From assembly GCF_000720325.1 (NCBI RefSeq), contig NZ_JOJM01000042.1:15214-79213 (forward strand): a DNA stretch of 64,000 nt, written 5' to 3'. This stretch comes from Streptomyces sp. NRRL B-1347 (GTDB lineage Bacteria > Actinomycetota > Actinomycetes > Streptomycetales > Streptomycetaceae). Below, one piece after another: positions 33,814 to 42,952 of the stretch. Both the position numbers and the translations under genes were made by a program. The notes under the pieces are model-generated. The model made no database searches. It worked only from the letters and a program-made list of their open reading frames with translations, and was not told the origin of the DNA. The number at the start of each line of letters is the position of its first letter. The first letter of the stretch is position 1.

Positions 33814-34608
33814 TCAGCGGAGCCGGCCCACGTGGCGGTCGCTGAGGTCGACGACGAAGGCCCGGGTGTCGATCCACGGACCGTTCTTGACCTTGGCCAC
33901 GACCTGCATGCAGCGGTGCTTGCCGCAGTCCTGGAGGTCGGAGGGGACGCTGTCGAGGGTCTCCTTGCGGAAGACGAACCCGCTCAGGTCCAGGTCCCCG
34001 GGGCCTTCCAGCTTCTTGCCGGTGGCCTTCTTGTAGTCCTCCCGCAGGCCCTTGCCGTGCTCGTCGGCGATCAGCAGCTGAGCGGCCTCGTTCAGCTCCT
34101 CCTCGCTGGGCGGCGGCTGGACGTCCTGGGCCGTGTTGGTCGACTCGACCTTGCCGGTCTTCAGGTTCACCGTCTTCGCGACGACGGCGTCCTTCTTGTA
34201 GTCGTAGTAGACGATCTCGGCCCGGCGCGCCGCGTCGTCCCCGGTCGCCCCCGGCTCGTTCTCCGCGAGGTTCGTGGACAGGCGCTCCGGCCCCCTGTCG
34301 CCCTCCACGTCCCGTGCGCTGGAGCGCAGGCCGTTGCTGTCCAGGGCTATCTTCTGGGCCCGCTCGGTCTCGGCGTCGGTCAGCGGGTCGCTGCCGACCC
34401 CCTCGGAGCCCTCGTCGGGCGCGGCCTCCACCCGGCCGTCCGGTGCCACGGCGTCCTGGCGCGAGGAGCCCGCGGCCGTGCTGCGGTCGGACTCCCCCGC
34501 CCCCGCCTGGTCGGGCAGCGTGACGGCCACGAGCGCCGCGGTGGCCGCCACGGCGAGGGCACCCCCCGCCACGACCTTCCCGAGGTGACGTCTGACTAGC
34601 TTGCGCAC
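33814..34608 (-). CDS. Copper amine oxidase N-terminal-domain subunit, exported
   Basis: A 264-residue protein with an N-terminal membrane or signal segment (VVAGGALAVAATAALVAVTL). Residues from about 85 on resemble the N2 and N3 domains of copper amine oxidases: LTDAETERAQKIALD, then AEIVYYDYKKDAVVAKTVNL and the strongly typical TGKVEST...DVQPPPSEEE, and finally FVVDLSDRHVGRLR. It is 55 bases upstream of the catalytic-domain gene, so the enzyme appears split in two chains. GTG 34608 with GGGGGAGG upstream is preferred over ATG 34650. Possibly the protein annotated elsewhere as tyramine oxidase subunit B. Confidence 0.65.
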   Translation of the reverse strand: MRKLVRRHLGKVVAGGALAVAATAALVAVTLPDQAGAGESDRSTAAGSSRQDAVAPDGRVEAAPDEGSEGVGSDPLTDAETERAQKIALDSNGLRSSARDVEGDRGPERLSTNLAENEPGATGDDAARRAEIVYYDYKKDAVVAKTVNLKTGKVESTNTAQDVQPPPSEEELNEAAQLLIADEHGKGLREDYKKATGKKLEGPGDLDLSGFVFRKETLDSVPSDLQDCGKHRCMQVVAKVKNGPWIDTRAFVVDLSDRHVGRLR

Positions 34609-34768
34609 ATCCTCCCCCAATCTCCCCTGATGGGCCCAATTCATGGGCATGTCGAGTATGTGGTCAGTCGGTTAGACGGGCTCAACTCCTTTGTGGTTGC
34701 CCCACTTTCGAGCACACTCTGGCCAAGGCAGCCCCCACGGGAGTGACGAGCGTGGAAGAGTCGACGAC

Positions 34769-36880
34769 ATGCAGGTCTGGCCTGGGCAGGCGTATCCCCT
34801 CGGCGCCGCGTACGACGGCGCCGGTACGAACTTCGCGGTCTTCTCCGAGGCCGCGGACCGCGTCGAACTGTGCTTGCTGCACGACGACGGCTCGGAGACG
34901 GCGGTGGAGCTCCGCGAGTCCGACGGCTTCGTGCGGCACGCGTACCTCCCCGGCGTCATGCCGGGCCAGCGGTACGGCTTCCGCGTGCACGGCCCGTACG
35001 AACCCGCGCGCGGGCAGCGCTGCAATTCGGCGAAGCTCCTCCTCGACCCGTACGCGCTCGCGGTGGGCGGCGCGGTGGACTGGGGCGAGGAGGTGTACGG
35101 CTACCGCTTCGGCGCCCCGGACAAGCGCAACGACCTGGACTCCGCGCCGCACATGATGACCTCGGTGGTGGTCAACCCGTACTTCGACTGGGGCGACGAC
35201 CGCCCGCCGCGCACGCCGTACAACGAGACCGTGATCTACGAGGCCCATGTGAAGGGCCTGACGATGCTGCACCCGGAGCTGCCGGACGAGCTGCGCGGAA
35301 CCTACGCGGCCCTCGCGCACCCGGCGGTCATCGAGCACCTGACGCGGCTCGGCGTGACCGCCCTGGAGCTGATGCCGGTCCACCAGTTCGTGAACGACCA
35401 CCGGCTCGTCGACATGGACCTCAACAACTACTGGGGCTACAACACGATCGGCTTCTTCGCCCCGCACAACGCGTACGCCTCCTGGGGCGACCGGGGCGAG
35501 CAGGTCCTGGAGTTCAAGTCGGCGGTCCGCGCGCTGCACGAGGCGGGCATCGAGGTCATCCTGGACGTGGTCTACAACCACACGGCGGAGGGCAACCACC
35601 TGGGCCCGACGCTGTCCTTCCGGGGTCTCGACAACGCCTCGTACTACCGCCTCGTGGAGGACGATCCGGCGTACTACATGGACACCACGGGCACCGGCAA
35701 CTCGCTGCTCATGCGCAATCCGCACGTGCTCCAGCTGATCATGGACTCGCTGCGGTACTGGGTCACCGAGATGCACGTGGACGGCTTCCGCTTCGACCTC
35801 GCGGCGACGCTCGCGCGGCAGTTCCACGAGGTGGACCGGCTCTCCTCGTTCTTCGACCTGGTGCAGCAGGACCCGGTGGTGAGCCAGGTGAAGCTGATCG
35901 CCGAGCCCTGGGACGTCGGCGAGGGCGGCTACCAGGTGGGCAACTTCCCGCCGCTGTGGACGGAGTGGAACGGCAAGTACCGCGACACCGTGCGGGACCT
36001 GTGGCGCGGCGAGCCGCGCACCCTCGCGGAGTTCGCCTCGCGGCTCACCGGCTCGTCGGACCTGTACCAGGGCGACGGCCGCCGTCCGCTCGCCTCGATC
36101 AACTTCGTGACCTGCCACGACGGCTTCACCCTGCACGACCTGGTGGCGTACAACGACAAGCACAACGACGCCAACGGCGAGGACAACCAGGACGGCGAGA
36201 GCCACAACCGCTCCTGGAACTGCGGTGTCGAGGGCGACACCGACGACCCCGGCGTCCTCGCCCTGCGCGCCCGGCAGCTGCGGAACTTCCTCGCCACGCT
36301 GATGCTGTCCCAGGGCGTGCCGATGCTCAGCCACGGCGACGAGTTCGCCCGCACCCAGGGCGGCAACAACAACGCGTACTGCCAGGACAACGAGGTCGCC
36401 TGGGTGTGCTGGCCCGAGGGCGAGAGCACCCTCCTGGAGTTCACGCGCGCGATGGCGTGGCTCAGGCGCGACCATCCGGTGTTCCGCAGGCGCCGGTTCT
36501 TCCACGGCCGTCCCGTCGAGGGCACCCACGACGAGCTGTCGGACATCTCCTGGTTCACGCCGGAGGGCGAGGAGATGGCTCAGGAGGACTGGGGCGCGGC
36601 CCAGGCGCGGGCTCTGACGGTGTTCCTCAACGGCAACGCGATCTCCGAGCCGGGGCCGCGCGGCGAGCGGATCACCGACGACTCGTTCCTGCTGATGTTC
36701 AACGCGTCCCCGGACCCGCTGGAGTTCGTGGTGCCGGTCAACCAGGGCCAGCAGTGGCAGGTGGTGGTCGACACGGCCCGCGAGGAAGGGGTGCCGCCGG
36801 GGACGGGGGTGAAGGTGCGGGCGGGCGAGCGCGTGACGCTGACCGACCGGAGCCTCACGGTGCTGCAGCGCCCGGCGTAG
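34769..36880 (+). CDS. glgX: Glycogen debranching enzyme (GlgX/TreX)
   Basis: A 703-residue GH13 enzyme. It has an N-terminal CBM48-like domain (PLGAAYDGAGTNFAVFS) and a catalytic barrel with VVYNHTAEGNH (region I), DGFRFDLAATL (region II, nucleophile Asp), LIAEPWDVG (region III, acid Glu) and NFVTCHDGFTL (region IV). It hydrolyses alpha-1,6 branch points to release maltodextrins. treY and treZ occur within 8 kb, so it fits the TreX step of glycogen-to-trehalose conversion. Its end overlaps the MFS gene on the other strand by 26 bases. Confidence 0.93.
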   Translation: MQVWPGQAYPLGAAYDGAGTNFAVFSEAADRVELCLLHDDGSETAVELRESDGFVRHAYLPGVMPGQRYGFRVHGPYEPARGQRCNSAKLLLDPYALAVGGAVDWGEEVYGYRFGAPDKRNDLDSAPHMMTSVVVNPYFDWGDDRPPRTPYNETVIYEAHVKGLTMLHPELPDELRGTYAALAHPAVIEHLTRLGVTALELMPVHQFVNDHRLVDMDLNNYWGYNTIGFFAPHNAYASWGDRGEQVLEFKSAVRALHEAGIEVILDVVYNHTAEGNHLGPTLSFRGLDNASYYRLVEDDPAYYMDTTGTGNSLLMRNPHVLQLIMDSLRYWVTEMHVDGFRFDLAATLARQFHEVDRLSSFFDLVQQDPVVSQVKLIAEPWDVGEGGYQVGNFPPLWTEWNGKYRDTVRDLWRGEPRTLAEFASRLTGSSDLYQGDGRRPLASINFVTCHDGFTLHDLVAYNDKHNDANGEDNQDGESHNRSWNCGVEGDTDDPGVLALRARQLRNFLATLMLSQGVPMLSHGDEFARTQGGNNNAYCQDNEVAWVCWPEGESTLLEFTRAMAWLRRDHPVFRRRRFFHGRPVEGTHDELSDISWFTPEGEEMAQEDWGAAQARALTVFLNGNAISEPGPRGERITDDSFLLMFNASPDPLEFVVPVNQGQQWQVVVDTAREEGVPPGTGVKVRAGERVTLTDRSLTVLQRPA

Positions 36881-38177
36881 GCGCGTCGGCGGCGTCGGCC
36901 ACGCGCGCGTGGCCGACGTGGCCGACGCGCTCGACCGCGAGCGCCTCCGGGCGGGCCGCCAGGGCGATGGCGAAGGCGACCACGGCGGCCGCGCTGCCGA
37001 GCGCGAACGCGGCGCCCGCGCCGTGGGCTTCGGCGAGCCGCCCGGCCACGGCGAGCGTGACCGCCTGGCCGCCGACGAAGGCGCTCGCCGCCCACGTCAT
37101 GCCCTCGGCGAGCCGCGGCCGGGGCACGGCCCGCTCGGTCAGCGCGAAGCCGGTGACGAGGTTCGGGGCGTAGACCGCGCCGAAGACCGTCACGACGGCG
37201 TACAGGGCCGGCAGGCTGTCCGTCCACACCAGCGGCAGCGACAGGAGCGCGGCGGCCGCCGTGGCGGCGCGCCAGCGGCCGTGCAGCCCGAAGCGGTCCG
37301 GCAGCGCGGCCATGGAAAGGCCCGCGACGGCGCTCATGACGCCCATCGCGGCATAGACCAGACCCGCGTGGCCCGGCGCGCCGAGCTCATCGGTGAGCGC
37401 CGCGATCCCGGCCCCGCAGGCGCCCAGCAGGACGCCCAGGAAGACGAGTCCGACGCGGACGACGTACACCGCGCGCGGGAGCGCGGAGTGCGCCTCCCGC
37501 GCGCGGGAGGCGGCAGCCGGGGCGGCCGCCCGTGCCGTCGGGTGCAGCGCGAAGCCGGTGCCGCAGACCGCGACCAGGAGGGCCGCGACGGCGAACGCGT
37601 ACGCCGGGTGGCCCGCGACCGCGGCGAGGCCGACCAGGGCGGGCCCGAGCACGAAGGACAGCTCGTCCATCGTGGACTCCAGGGACAGCGCGGTGTTGAC
37701 GAGCCCCGGGGGCGCGTCCCCGCGGCGCAGCAGCGCCACGACGCGGGCGCGGGCCAGCGGGCCGATCCCGGGCACGCTCGCGCCCGCCAGGGCCGCGAGG
37801 ACCAGCAGCACGGGCGTGGGCGGCCGCAGCAGGGCGCCGAGCGCGCAGGCGGCCACGGCGACGGCGTTGAGCGCGGCGAAGGCGAGGACGACCGGCCGCT
37901 GCCCGCGCCGGTCGGCGAGCCGCCCGACGAACGGCCCCGCGGTCACCTGCCCCAGGGCGAGGGCGCAGGCGACGGCTCCGCCGGTCGCGAGCGACCCGCT
38001 GGTCTCGGCGACCAGGAGCACGCTGCCGAACTGGATCACGGCCACGGGCAGCCGGCCGAGGAACGAGAGCACCGGCAGCGCCGCCCCGGTGATCGCGAGC
38101 GCGTCCCCGTAGGCGTCGGCCGTGCGCCGGATCCGGCCGCGACGGCCGCCCCGCCCGTACCGCCCCTTCTCAGTCAT
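36855..38177 (-). CDS. MFS transporter
   Basis: A 440-residue membrane protein with about twelve hydrophobic segments. The MFS motif A appears as GRLADRRGQRPVV after the second span. The N-terminal 25 residues are strongly basic. The substrate is unknown; the fold of the relatives suggests a proton-driven efflux pump. It lies on the opposite strand between the trehalose genes, converging with glgX and divergent from treY. Confidence 0.9.
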   Translation of the reverse strand: MTEKGRYGRGGRRGRIRRTADAYGDALAITGAALPVLSFLGRLPVAVIQFGSVLLVAETSGSLATGGAVACALALGQVTAGPFVGRLADRRGQRPVVLAFAALNAVAVAACALGALLRPPTPVLLVLAALAGASVPGIGPLARARVVALLRRGDAPPGLVNTALSLESTMDELSFVLGPALVGLAAVAGHPAYAFAVAALLVAVCGTGFALHPTARAAAPAAASRAREAHSALPRAVYVVRVGLVFLGVLLGACGAGIAALTDELGAPGHAGLVYAAMGVMSAVAGLSMAALPDRFGLHGRWRAATAAAALLSLPLVWTDSLPALYAVVTVFGAVYAPNLVTGFALTERAVPRPRLAEGMTWAASAFVGGQAVTLAVAGRLAEAHGAGAAFALGSAAAVVAFAIALAARPEALAVERVGHVGHARVADAADAPTPGAAAP

Positions 38178-38258
38178 CGTCGGACGCTATCGACGCTCCT
38201 GCGAACCCGCGCATGCGTCGAAGGCACGAAAGCCGCCCAGGCGGGTACGTACGTTCGC

Positions 38259-40742
38259 ATGACGTCTCCGCGCCCCGCGCCCGATGTCCCGCAGCCGCCC
38301 ACCGCCACGTACCGGCTGCAGCTGTGTCCGGAGTTCCCGTTCGCGGCGGCCGAGGCGGCGGTGCCCTACCTGGCCGCCCTCGGGGTCTCGCACCTGCATC
38401 TGTCGCCGGTCCTGGAGGCGGTACCCGGCTCCGCGCACGGCTACGACGTCGTGGACCACGCGCGCGTGCGGGGCGAGCTGGGCGGCGAGGCGGGGCTGCG
38501 GGCGCTCGCGGGCACGGCGCGGGCGGCCGGGCTCGGCCTGGTCGTGGACATCGTGCCGAACCACATGGCGGCGGACCCGGTGCACAACCGCGCGCTGTGG
38601 GAGGTCCTCCGCGACGGGCCCGCGTCGCCGTACGCGCGCTGGTTCGACGTCGACTGGGCGGCGGGCGGCGGCAAGCTGCTGCTGCCCGTCCTCGCCCACC
38701 GAGTCGGCGCGGACCTCGCGCACCTGCGCGTCGACGGCGGCGTGCTGCGCTATCACGACCGGGTGTTCCCGCTGCGCACGGGCACCGAGCGGCTGCCGCT
38801 GCCGCGGCTGCTCGACGCGCAGTGGTACCGGCTCGGCTGGTGGCGGCTGGCCCGCACCGAGCTCAACTACCGGCGCTTCTTCACCATTTCGGACCTGATC
38901 GCCGTGCGGGTCGAGGACCCCGAGGTGTTCGACGCGACGCACGCCACGGTCCTCGGGCTGCTGGGCGACGGCGTCGTCGACGGGCTGCGCGTCGACCACC
39001 CGGACGGGCTCGCGGACCCGGGGGCTTACCTCCAGCGGCTGCACGAGGCGACGGGCGGGCGCTGGACGGTCGTCGAGAAGATCCTGGCCGACGGCGAGCG
39101 GCTGCCCGCGGCCTGGCCGGTGGCGGGCACCACCGGCTACGACGCGCTGCGGCACGTCGACGGGGTGCTCACGGACGGGGCGGGCGCGCGCGAACTGCTC
39201 AGCCGTTACCGCCGGTTCGCGGCGCCGCCCGCCGACCGCGGCGGCGACTGGCGGGCGACCGTGCGGCGCGCCGCGTACAAGGTCGTCACGCGGGAGCTGG
39301 CCGCCGAGGTGGAGCGGCTCACGCGTGCGGCGGACGCGCTGTGCGCGGCGGACCCCGGCCTGCGGGACCACGCCCCGTGGGCGCTGCGGACGGCGCTGCG
39401 GGAGCTGCTCGTGCGCCTGGAGGTCTACCGTCCGTACGCGGTCGGCGGCGCCGACCCGGCGACGGTCCTGACGGCGGGCGCGGCCGCCGAGGCCAGGGCG
39501 GTGTTCGCGGTGCCCGAGGAGGCCGAGGCGGTCGACGCGGTCCGGGACCTGGCGCTCGGCAGGCGGGGGGACGGGGAGCGGTGCGCGGAGTTCCGGGCGC
39601 GGTTCGCGCAGACGGCGGCGGCGCTGCGGGCCAAGTCCGTGGAGGACACGGCGTTCTACCGGCACGTGCCGCTCCTGTCGGCGTCCGAGGTGGGCGCCGA
39701 GCCGGGGCGGCCCGCGCTGGACGTGGCGGAGTTCCACGCGTACTGCGCGCGCGTGCGGCGCGACTGGCCGTACTCGGGCACGGTCCTGACGACCCACGAC
39801 ACCAAGCGCAGCGCCGAGGTGCGGGCGGGCATCAGCGTCCTGACGCAGGCTCCCGGGCGGTGGGACGCGCTGCTCGCCGAGGTGACGCGGCAGACCGCGC
39901 GCGCGGGCGGCACCCGGGCGCCCGACCCCCAACTGGCCTGGGCGGCCTGGCAGACGGCGGTGGGATTCGCCCCGGCCGCGCGCGGCGAGCCCGACGGCGG
40001 CAGTGATTCCGGGGGCCGCGGTGAGTCCGAGGGCCGCGGTGAGTCCGGGGGCTACGGTCGGCGGCTTCAGGAGGCCCTCCTGAAGCACGTGCGGGAGGCG
40101 GGCCTGCACACCAGCTGGACGGAGCGCGACGAGGGCTACGAGGGCGCCGTGACGGCGTTCCTCGCGGCGGGTCCGTGCGGGCCGCCGCTGGACACGGTCG
40201 CCGCGTTCGCGGCCGAACTCGCCCCGCACGCGCGCGTGAACGTCCTCAGCGGCACGCTGCTGCACCTGACGATGCCGGGGGTGCCCGACCTCTACCAGGG
40301 CACGGAGCGGGCCTTCCACGCCCTGGTGGACCCCGACAACCGCCGCCCCGCCAGCTTCGACACGGGCCTGCTGGAGGGGCTCGGCGCGCGCCGGGACTCC
40401 TGGGACCTGTCGGACGAGAAGCTCGCGGTCACCGCGGCGGCGCTGCGGCTGCGCGCGCGGCGCCCCGGCCTGTTCGGCGGCGGGAGCACGTACGAGCCGC
40501 TCGCGGCGACCGGGCCGCGCGCGGCGCACTGCGTGGCCTACTGCCGCTCCGGGGGCGTGGTGGTGGCCGTGACGCGGCTCTCGCTGCGCCTCGCGGAAGC
40601 GGGCGGCTGGCGGGACACCGCGCTCGCGCTGCCGCGGGGGGCGTGGGCCGATCTGCTCACGCCGGGGCGCGAGTTCGATGGCAGCACGCGCGTGAGCGAT
40701 CTGCTCACGCCGCTTCCGGTGGCTCTTTTGGAGCGTGTTTGA
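38259..40742 (+). CDS. treY: Malto-oligosyltrehalose synthase
   Basis: An 827-residue GH13 enzyme that isomerises the reducing-end alpha-1,4 bond of maltodextrins to an alpha,alpha-1,1 bond. Seen: TYRLQLCPEFPF at the N-terminus, DIVPNHMA (region I), VVDGLRVDHPDGLADP (region II, nucleophile Asp), VVEKILADGE (region III) and TVLTTHDTKRSAEVRA (region IV). A short GESEGRGESGG-like repeat near residue 590 is a local expansion. The ATG at 38259 starts the conserved N-terminus; the frame is open far upstream, but that part is antisense to the MFS gene. Confidence 0.93.
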   Translation: MTSPRPAPDVPQPPTATYRLQLCPEFPFAAAEAAVPYLAALGVSHLHLSPVLEAVPGSAHGYDVVDHARVRGELGGEAGLRALAGTARAAGLGLVVDIVPNHMAADPVHNRALWEVLRDGPASPYARWFDVDWAAGGGKLLLPVLAHRVGADLAHLRVDGGVLRYHDRVFPLRTGTERLPLPRLLDAQWYRLGWWRLARTELNYRRFFTISDLIAVRVEDPEVFDATHATVLGLLGDGVVDGLRVDHPDGLADPGAYLQRLHEATGGRWTVVEKILADGERLPAAWPVAGTTGYDALRHVDGVLTDGAGARELLSRYRRFAAPPADRGGDWRATVRRAAYKVVTRELAAEVERLTRAADALCAADPGLRDHAPWALRTALRELLVRLEVYRPYAVGGADPATVLTAGAAAEARAVFAVPEEAEAVDAVRDLALGRRGDGERCAEFRARFAQTAAALRAKSVEDTAFYRHVPLLSASEVGAEPGRPALDVAEFHAYCARVRRDWPYSGTVLTTHDTKRSAEVRAGISVLTQAPGRWDALLAEVTRQTARAGGTRAPDPQLAWAAWQTAVGFAPAARGEPDGGSDSGGRGESEGRGESGGYGRRLQEALLKHVREAGLHTSWTERDEGYEGAVTAFLAAGPCGPPLDTVAAFAAELAPHARVNVLSGTLLHLTMPGVPDLYQGTERAFHALVDPDNRRPASFDTGLLEGLGARRDSWDLSDEKLAVTAAALRLRARRPGLFGGGSTYEPLAATGPRAAHCVAYCRSGGVVVAVTRLSLRLAEAGGWRDTALALPRGAWADLLTPGREFDGSTRVSDLLTPLPVALLERV

Positions 40743-40921
40743 CGGCGGGCGCCAGGAGCGTGCGCCGAGCGGAACGTGGCATACCGCCTAGTGGGTGGGA
40801 CGCAAGGAGCGAGCGGAGCCGTGTGTACCGGGGGTGGACCCCGTGGAGCCCGTCCACCGGGTGCTTGACACCCGTACCGTCGCGTGGCGTACTGCGGATT
40901 GCGTCAGCGGACCAGTCGGGG

Positions 40922-42172
40922 GTGAGTCAACTGGCGGCGAACCGCTATCCCAGTGTTCCCGAACTCGTCGTGTCCGCACGGGAGCTGGCGGCTCACCGTC
41001 CTGATCTGTGCACGCTGCGCCAGGTCGGCGTCTCACGCGCGGGCCGCCCCCTGCACCTGCTGTCCGTCGGGCACGCCCCGCGCGCGGTGCTCGTGGTGGC
41101 GGGCGCGCACGCCAACGAACCCACCGGGGGCTCGACCCTCGTCGCCCTGGCCGAGTGGTCGGTGCGCGACCCCGCGCTGCGGGCCGACACGTCGTGGCAC
41201 TTCCTGCTGTGCGCGGACCCGGACGGCGCGAGCCTGCACCGCACCCCGGCGCCGCGCACCCTCCTGGACTACCACCGGCACTTCTTCCGCCCGGCGGGCC
41301 CCGAGCAGCCCGAGTGGTCGCCGTCCGTGCTCCCGCCGGACCGCCTGCCGCCCGAGACCCGCGCCCTGAAGGGCGTCATCGACGAACTGCGGCCCTACTT
41401 GCAGGTGTCGCTGCACTGCACCGACCTGGGCGGCAGCTGGGTGCAGCTGACCCGGGACATCCCCGGGCTCGCCGCGCCCTTCGCCGCGTCGGCCGCGCGC
41501 CTGGGCATCCCGGTGGAGACCGGCGCGTCGGACGCGGCGGGCTGGCCCGTGTCGGGGCCCGGCGTACACGTGTTGCCGGGGCCCGGCTCCGCGGCCGCCT
41601 ATCCGAGCCTGCCGGAGGACGCCCGGCACACCACCTGGCACCACGCGCACCGCTACGGCGGCGTGACGGCCATCGTGGAGGTGCCGATGTGGGCGAGCGA
41701 CATGGTGGACGACATGGCGGTGCACCCGGCGCCCCGGGCCGCCCTGCGCGGCTTCGCGCGGCGGCTCCGGCACGACGCGGGCCTGGTGGAGGACGTGCTC
41801 GGCGACGCGCTGCCCCGCCTCCCGGGCGCGGACGGGCCGCTGTTGCGGGCGGCCCGGTGGGCGCTCGGCCTGGTGCCGGGGCTCGCCGACGACTGGGGGC
41901 ACCTGCCGCCCGCCGGGACGTCGATGGCGTACATCGGCAGCGTGGACGCCTTCGGGCGGCGGCTTCCGCTGCGGGCGGCCGCGATGCTCCTGCGGGTCCT
42001 CCAGGAGGCCGACGACCGGGCGGCGCCCCGTCTCGACCATCTGGTGACGCAGTGGAGCGAGGCGTTCGCCGACCGGTTCAAGGCCCGCTGGGTGCCGCTG
42101 GAGCGCCAGGTGGAGCACCAGGCGCGGACGACGGTGGAAGCGGCCCGGCACGCGCGCGTACGGGACGTGTGA
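40922..42172 (+). CDS. M14 family zinc carboxypeptidase-like protein
   Basis: A 416-residue protein with the M14 zinc site: VVAGAHANEPTGG gives His and Glu about residue 60, LQVSLHCTDLGG gives the third ligand His, and AIVEVPMW carries the probable catalytic Glu. No signal peptide is seen, so it would act in the cytoplasm. The GTG at 40922 follows GGGGG; the long frame upstream is read-through of treY. Members hydrolyse peptide or amide bonds of C-terminal residues; the natural substrate is unknown. A 20-bp palindrome follows the stop. Confidence 0.82.
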   Translation: MSQLAANRYPSVPELVVSARELAAHRPDLCTLRQVGVSRAGRPLHLLSVGHAPRAVLVVAGAHANEPTGGSTLVALAEWSVRDPALRADTSWHFLLCADPDGASLHRTPAPRTLLDYHRHFFRPAGPEQPEWSPSVLPPDRLPPETRALKGVIDELRPYLQVSLHCTDLGGSWVQLTRDIPGLAAPFAASAARLGIPVETGASDAAGWPVSGPGVHVLPGPGSAAAYPSLPEDARHTTWHHAHRYGGVTAIVEVPMWASDMVDDMAVHPAPRAALRGFARRLRHDAGLVEDVLGDALPRLPGADGPLLRAARWALGLVPGLADDWGHLPPAGTSMAYIGSVDAFGRRLPLRAAAMLLRVLQEADDRAAPRLDHLVTQWSEAFADRFKARWVPLERQVEHQARTTVEAARHARVRDV

Positions 42173-42224
42173 CGCCCGTACGCGCGCGTACGGGACGACG
42201 CCCGGCACGCGCGCGTACGGGGCG
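42149..42224. repeat. Three copies of a CGCGCGCGTACGGG repeat with a perfect palindrome
   Basis: The core CGCGCGCGTACGGG occurs three times across the end of the M14 gene and the following spacer. The middle copy is part of a perfect 20-base palindrome (42175-42194, outer arms CCCGTACGCG) starting two bases after the stop codon, which probably serves as terminator. Local duplication of the gene end is the likely origin. Confidence 0.6.
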
Positions 42225-42271
42225 CATGCCGCGGCGGGGCCGTGCGCGGGGCGGGACCGGGGCTGCGGCCC

Positions 42272-42832
42272 TCAGGCCGCCGCGAGGCAGAACGCCATGT
42301 GGCCGAAGGAGACCTGGTCCCCGGCCTGCACGACGGCCGCGCCGATCACCCGGCGGCCGTTGACGGACGTGCCGTTCGTGGAGCCGAGGTCGCGCAGGAC
42401 CCACAGGCCGCCCTGGTGGATCAGCTCGGCGTGGACGCGCGAGACCGTGTCGTGGCTCAGCCGCAGGCCGTTCGCCGGGTCCCGGCCGATGCGCAGCGGA
42501 TACGCGCCCGGCGCCGGGAGCAGCAGCTTGGGCAGCTTCTCCGCCTGCCAGGCACGGCGCAGCTGCACACCGAAGCCGGAGACCGCGCCGACGGTGGAGA
42601 GCACGAGCCGCGTCCAGCGCTTCTGCGTACGCAGATCGGCGGTGAGGACGGCCAGTTCCTGCCGCTTGCGGGCGGCGAGCGCCAGCTCCATGCGGCGGAC
42701 GAACGTGTCGTGCGAGAGGCGGCCGAGTGCCGCACCCTCCCTGAGCACCTCCAGGGCCTGCTCCCGCTCGGCGTCGGTCACCCGTCCCGCCTGTGTGTCG
42801 TACTCGGGGGAAGCCGCGGAAGGAAGGGTCAC
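42272..42832 (-). CDS. DUF1707 and FHA domain protein
   Basis: A 186-residue protein. The N-terminal DUF1707 (VTDAEREQALEVLREGAA to about residue 70) is a short SHOCT-like helical unit. The C-terminal FHA domain shows LRIGRDPANGLRLSHDTVSRVHAEL and LRDLGSTNGTSVNGRRV, the phosphothreonine-binding signature. FHA proteins dock on Ser/Thr kinase substrates, so it is likely part of phospho-signalling. The GTG at 42832 directly follows a promoter; the frame open upstream is antisense to treZ. Its regulatory partner kinase is not in this window. Confidence 0.88.
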   Translation of the reverse strand: MTLPSAASPEYDTQAGRVTDAEREQALEVLREGAALGRLSHDTFVRRMELALAARKRQELAVLTADLRTQKRWTRLVLSTVGAVSGFGVQLRRAWQAEKLPKLLLPAPGAYPLRIGRDPANGLRLSHDTVSRVHAELIHQGGLWVLRDLGSTNGTSVNGRRVIGAAVVQAGDQVSFGHMAFCLAAA

Positions 42833-42868
42833 GCTGACGATTGTCGGCCAGCTCAGGCCGGGTGTCCA
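42833..42868 (-). promoter_or_regulatory. Candidate leaderless promoter of the FHA gene
   Basis: TGGACA (42868-42863) and GACAAT (42845-42840) are separated by 17 bases on the minus strand. The -10 lies seven bases before the GTG, leaving no room for a ribosome-binding site, and none is seen. Confidence 0.5.
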
Positions 42869-42952
42869 GAATCGGCCGAACTCCTCCGCCGCGATCACTT
42901 CTGGCGCACCATGGAGGCACGGCGACACAGGGGCCAACGAGGGGGGCTGCCG

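Noticed and set aside
36909..38258. N-terminal extension of treY of about 450 codons
   Set aside because: Antisense to the MFS gene, and the conserved TreY N-terminus begins right after the ATG at 38259.
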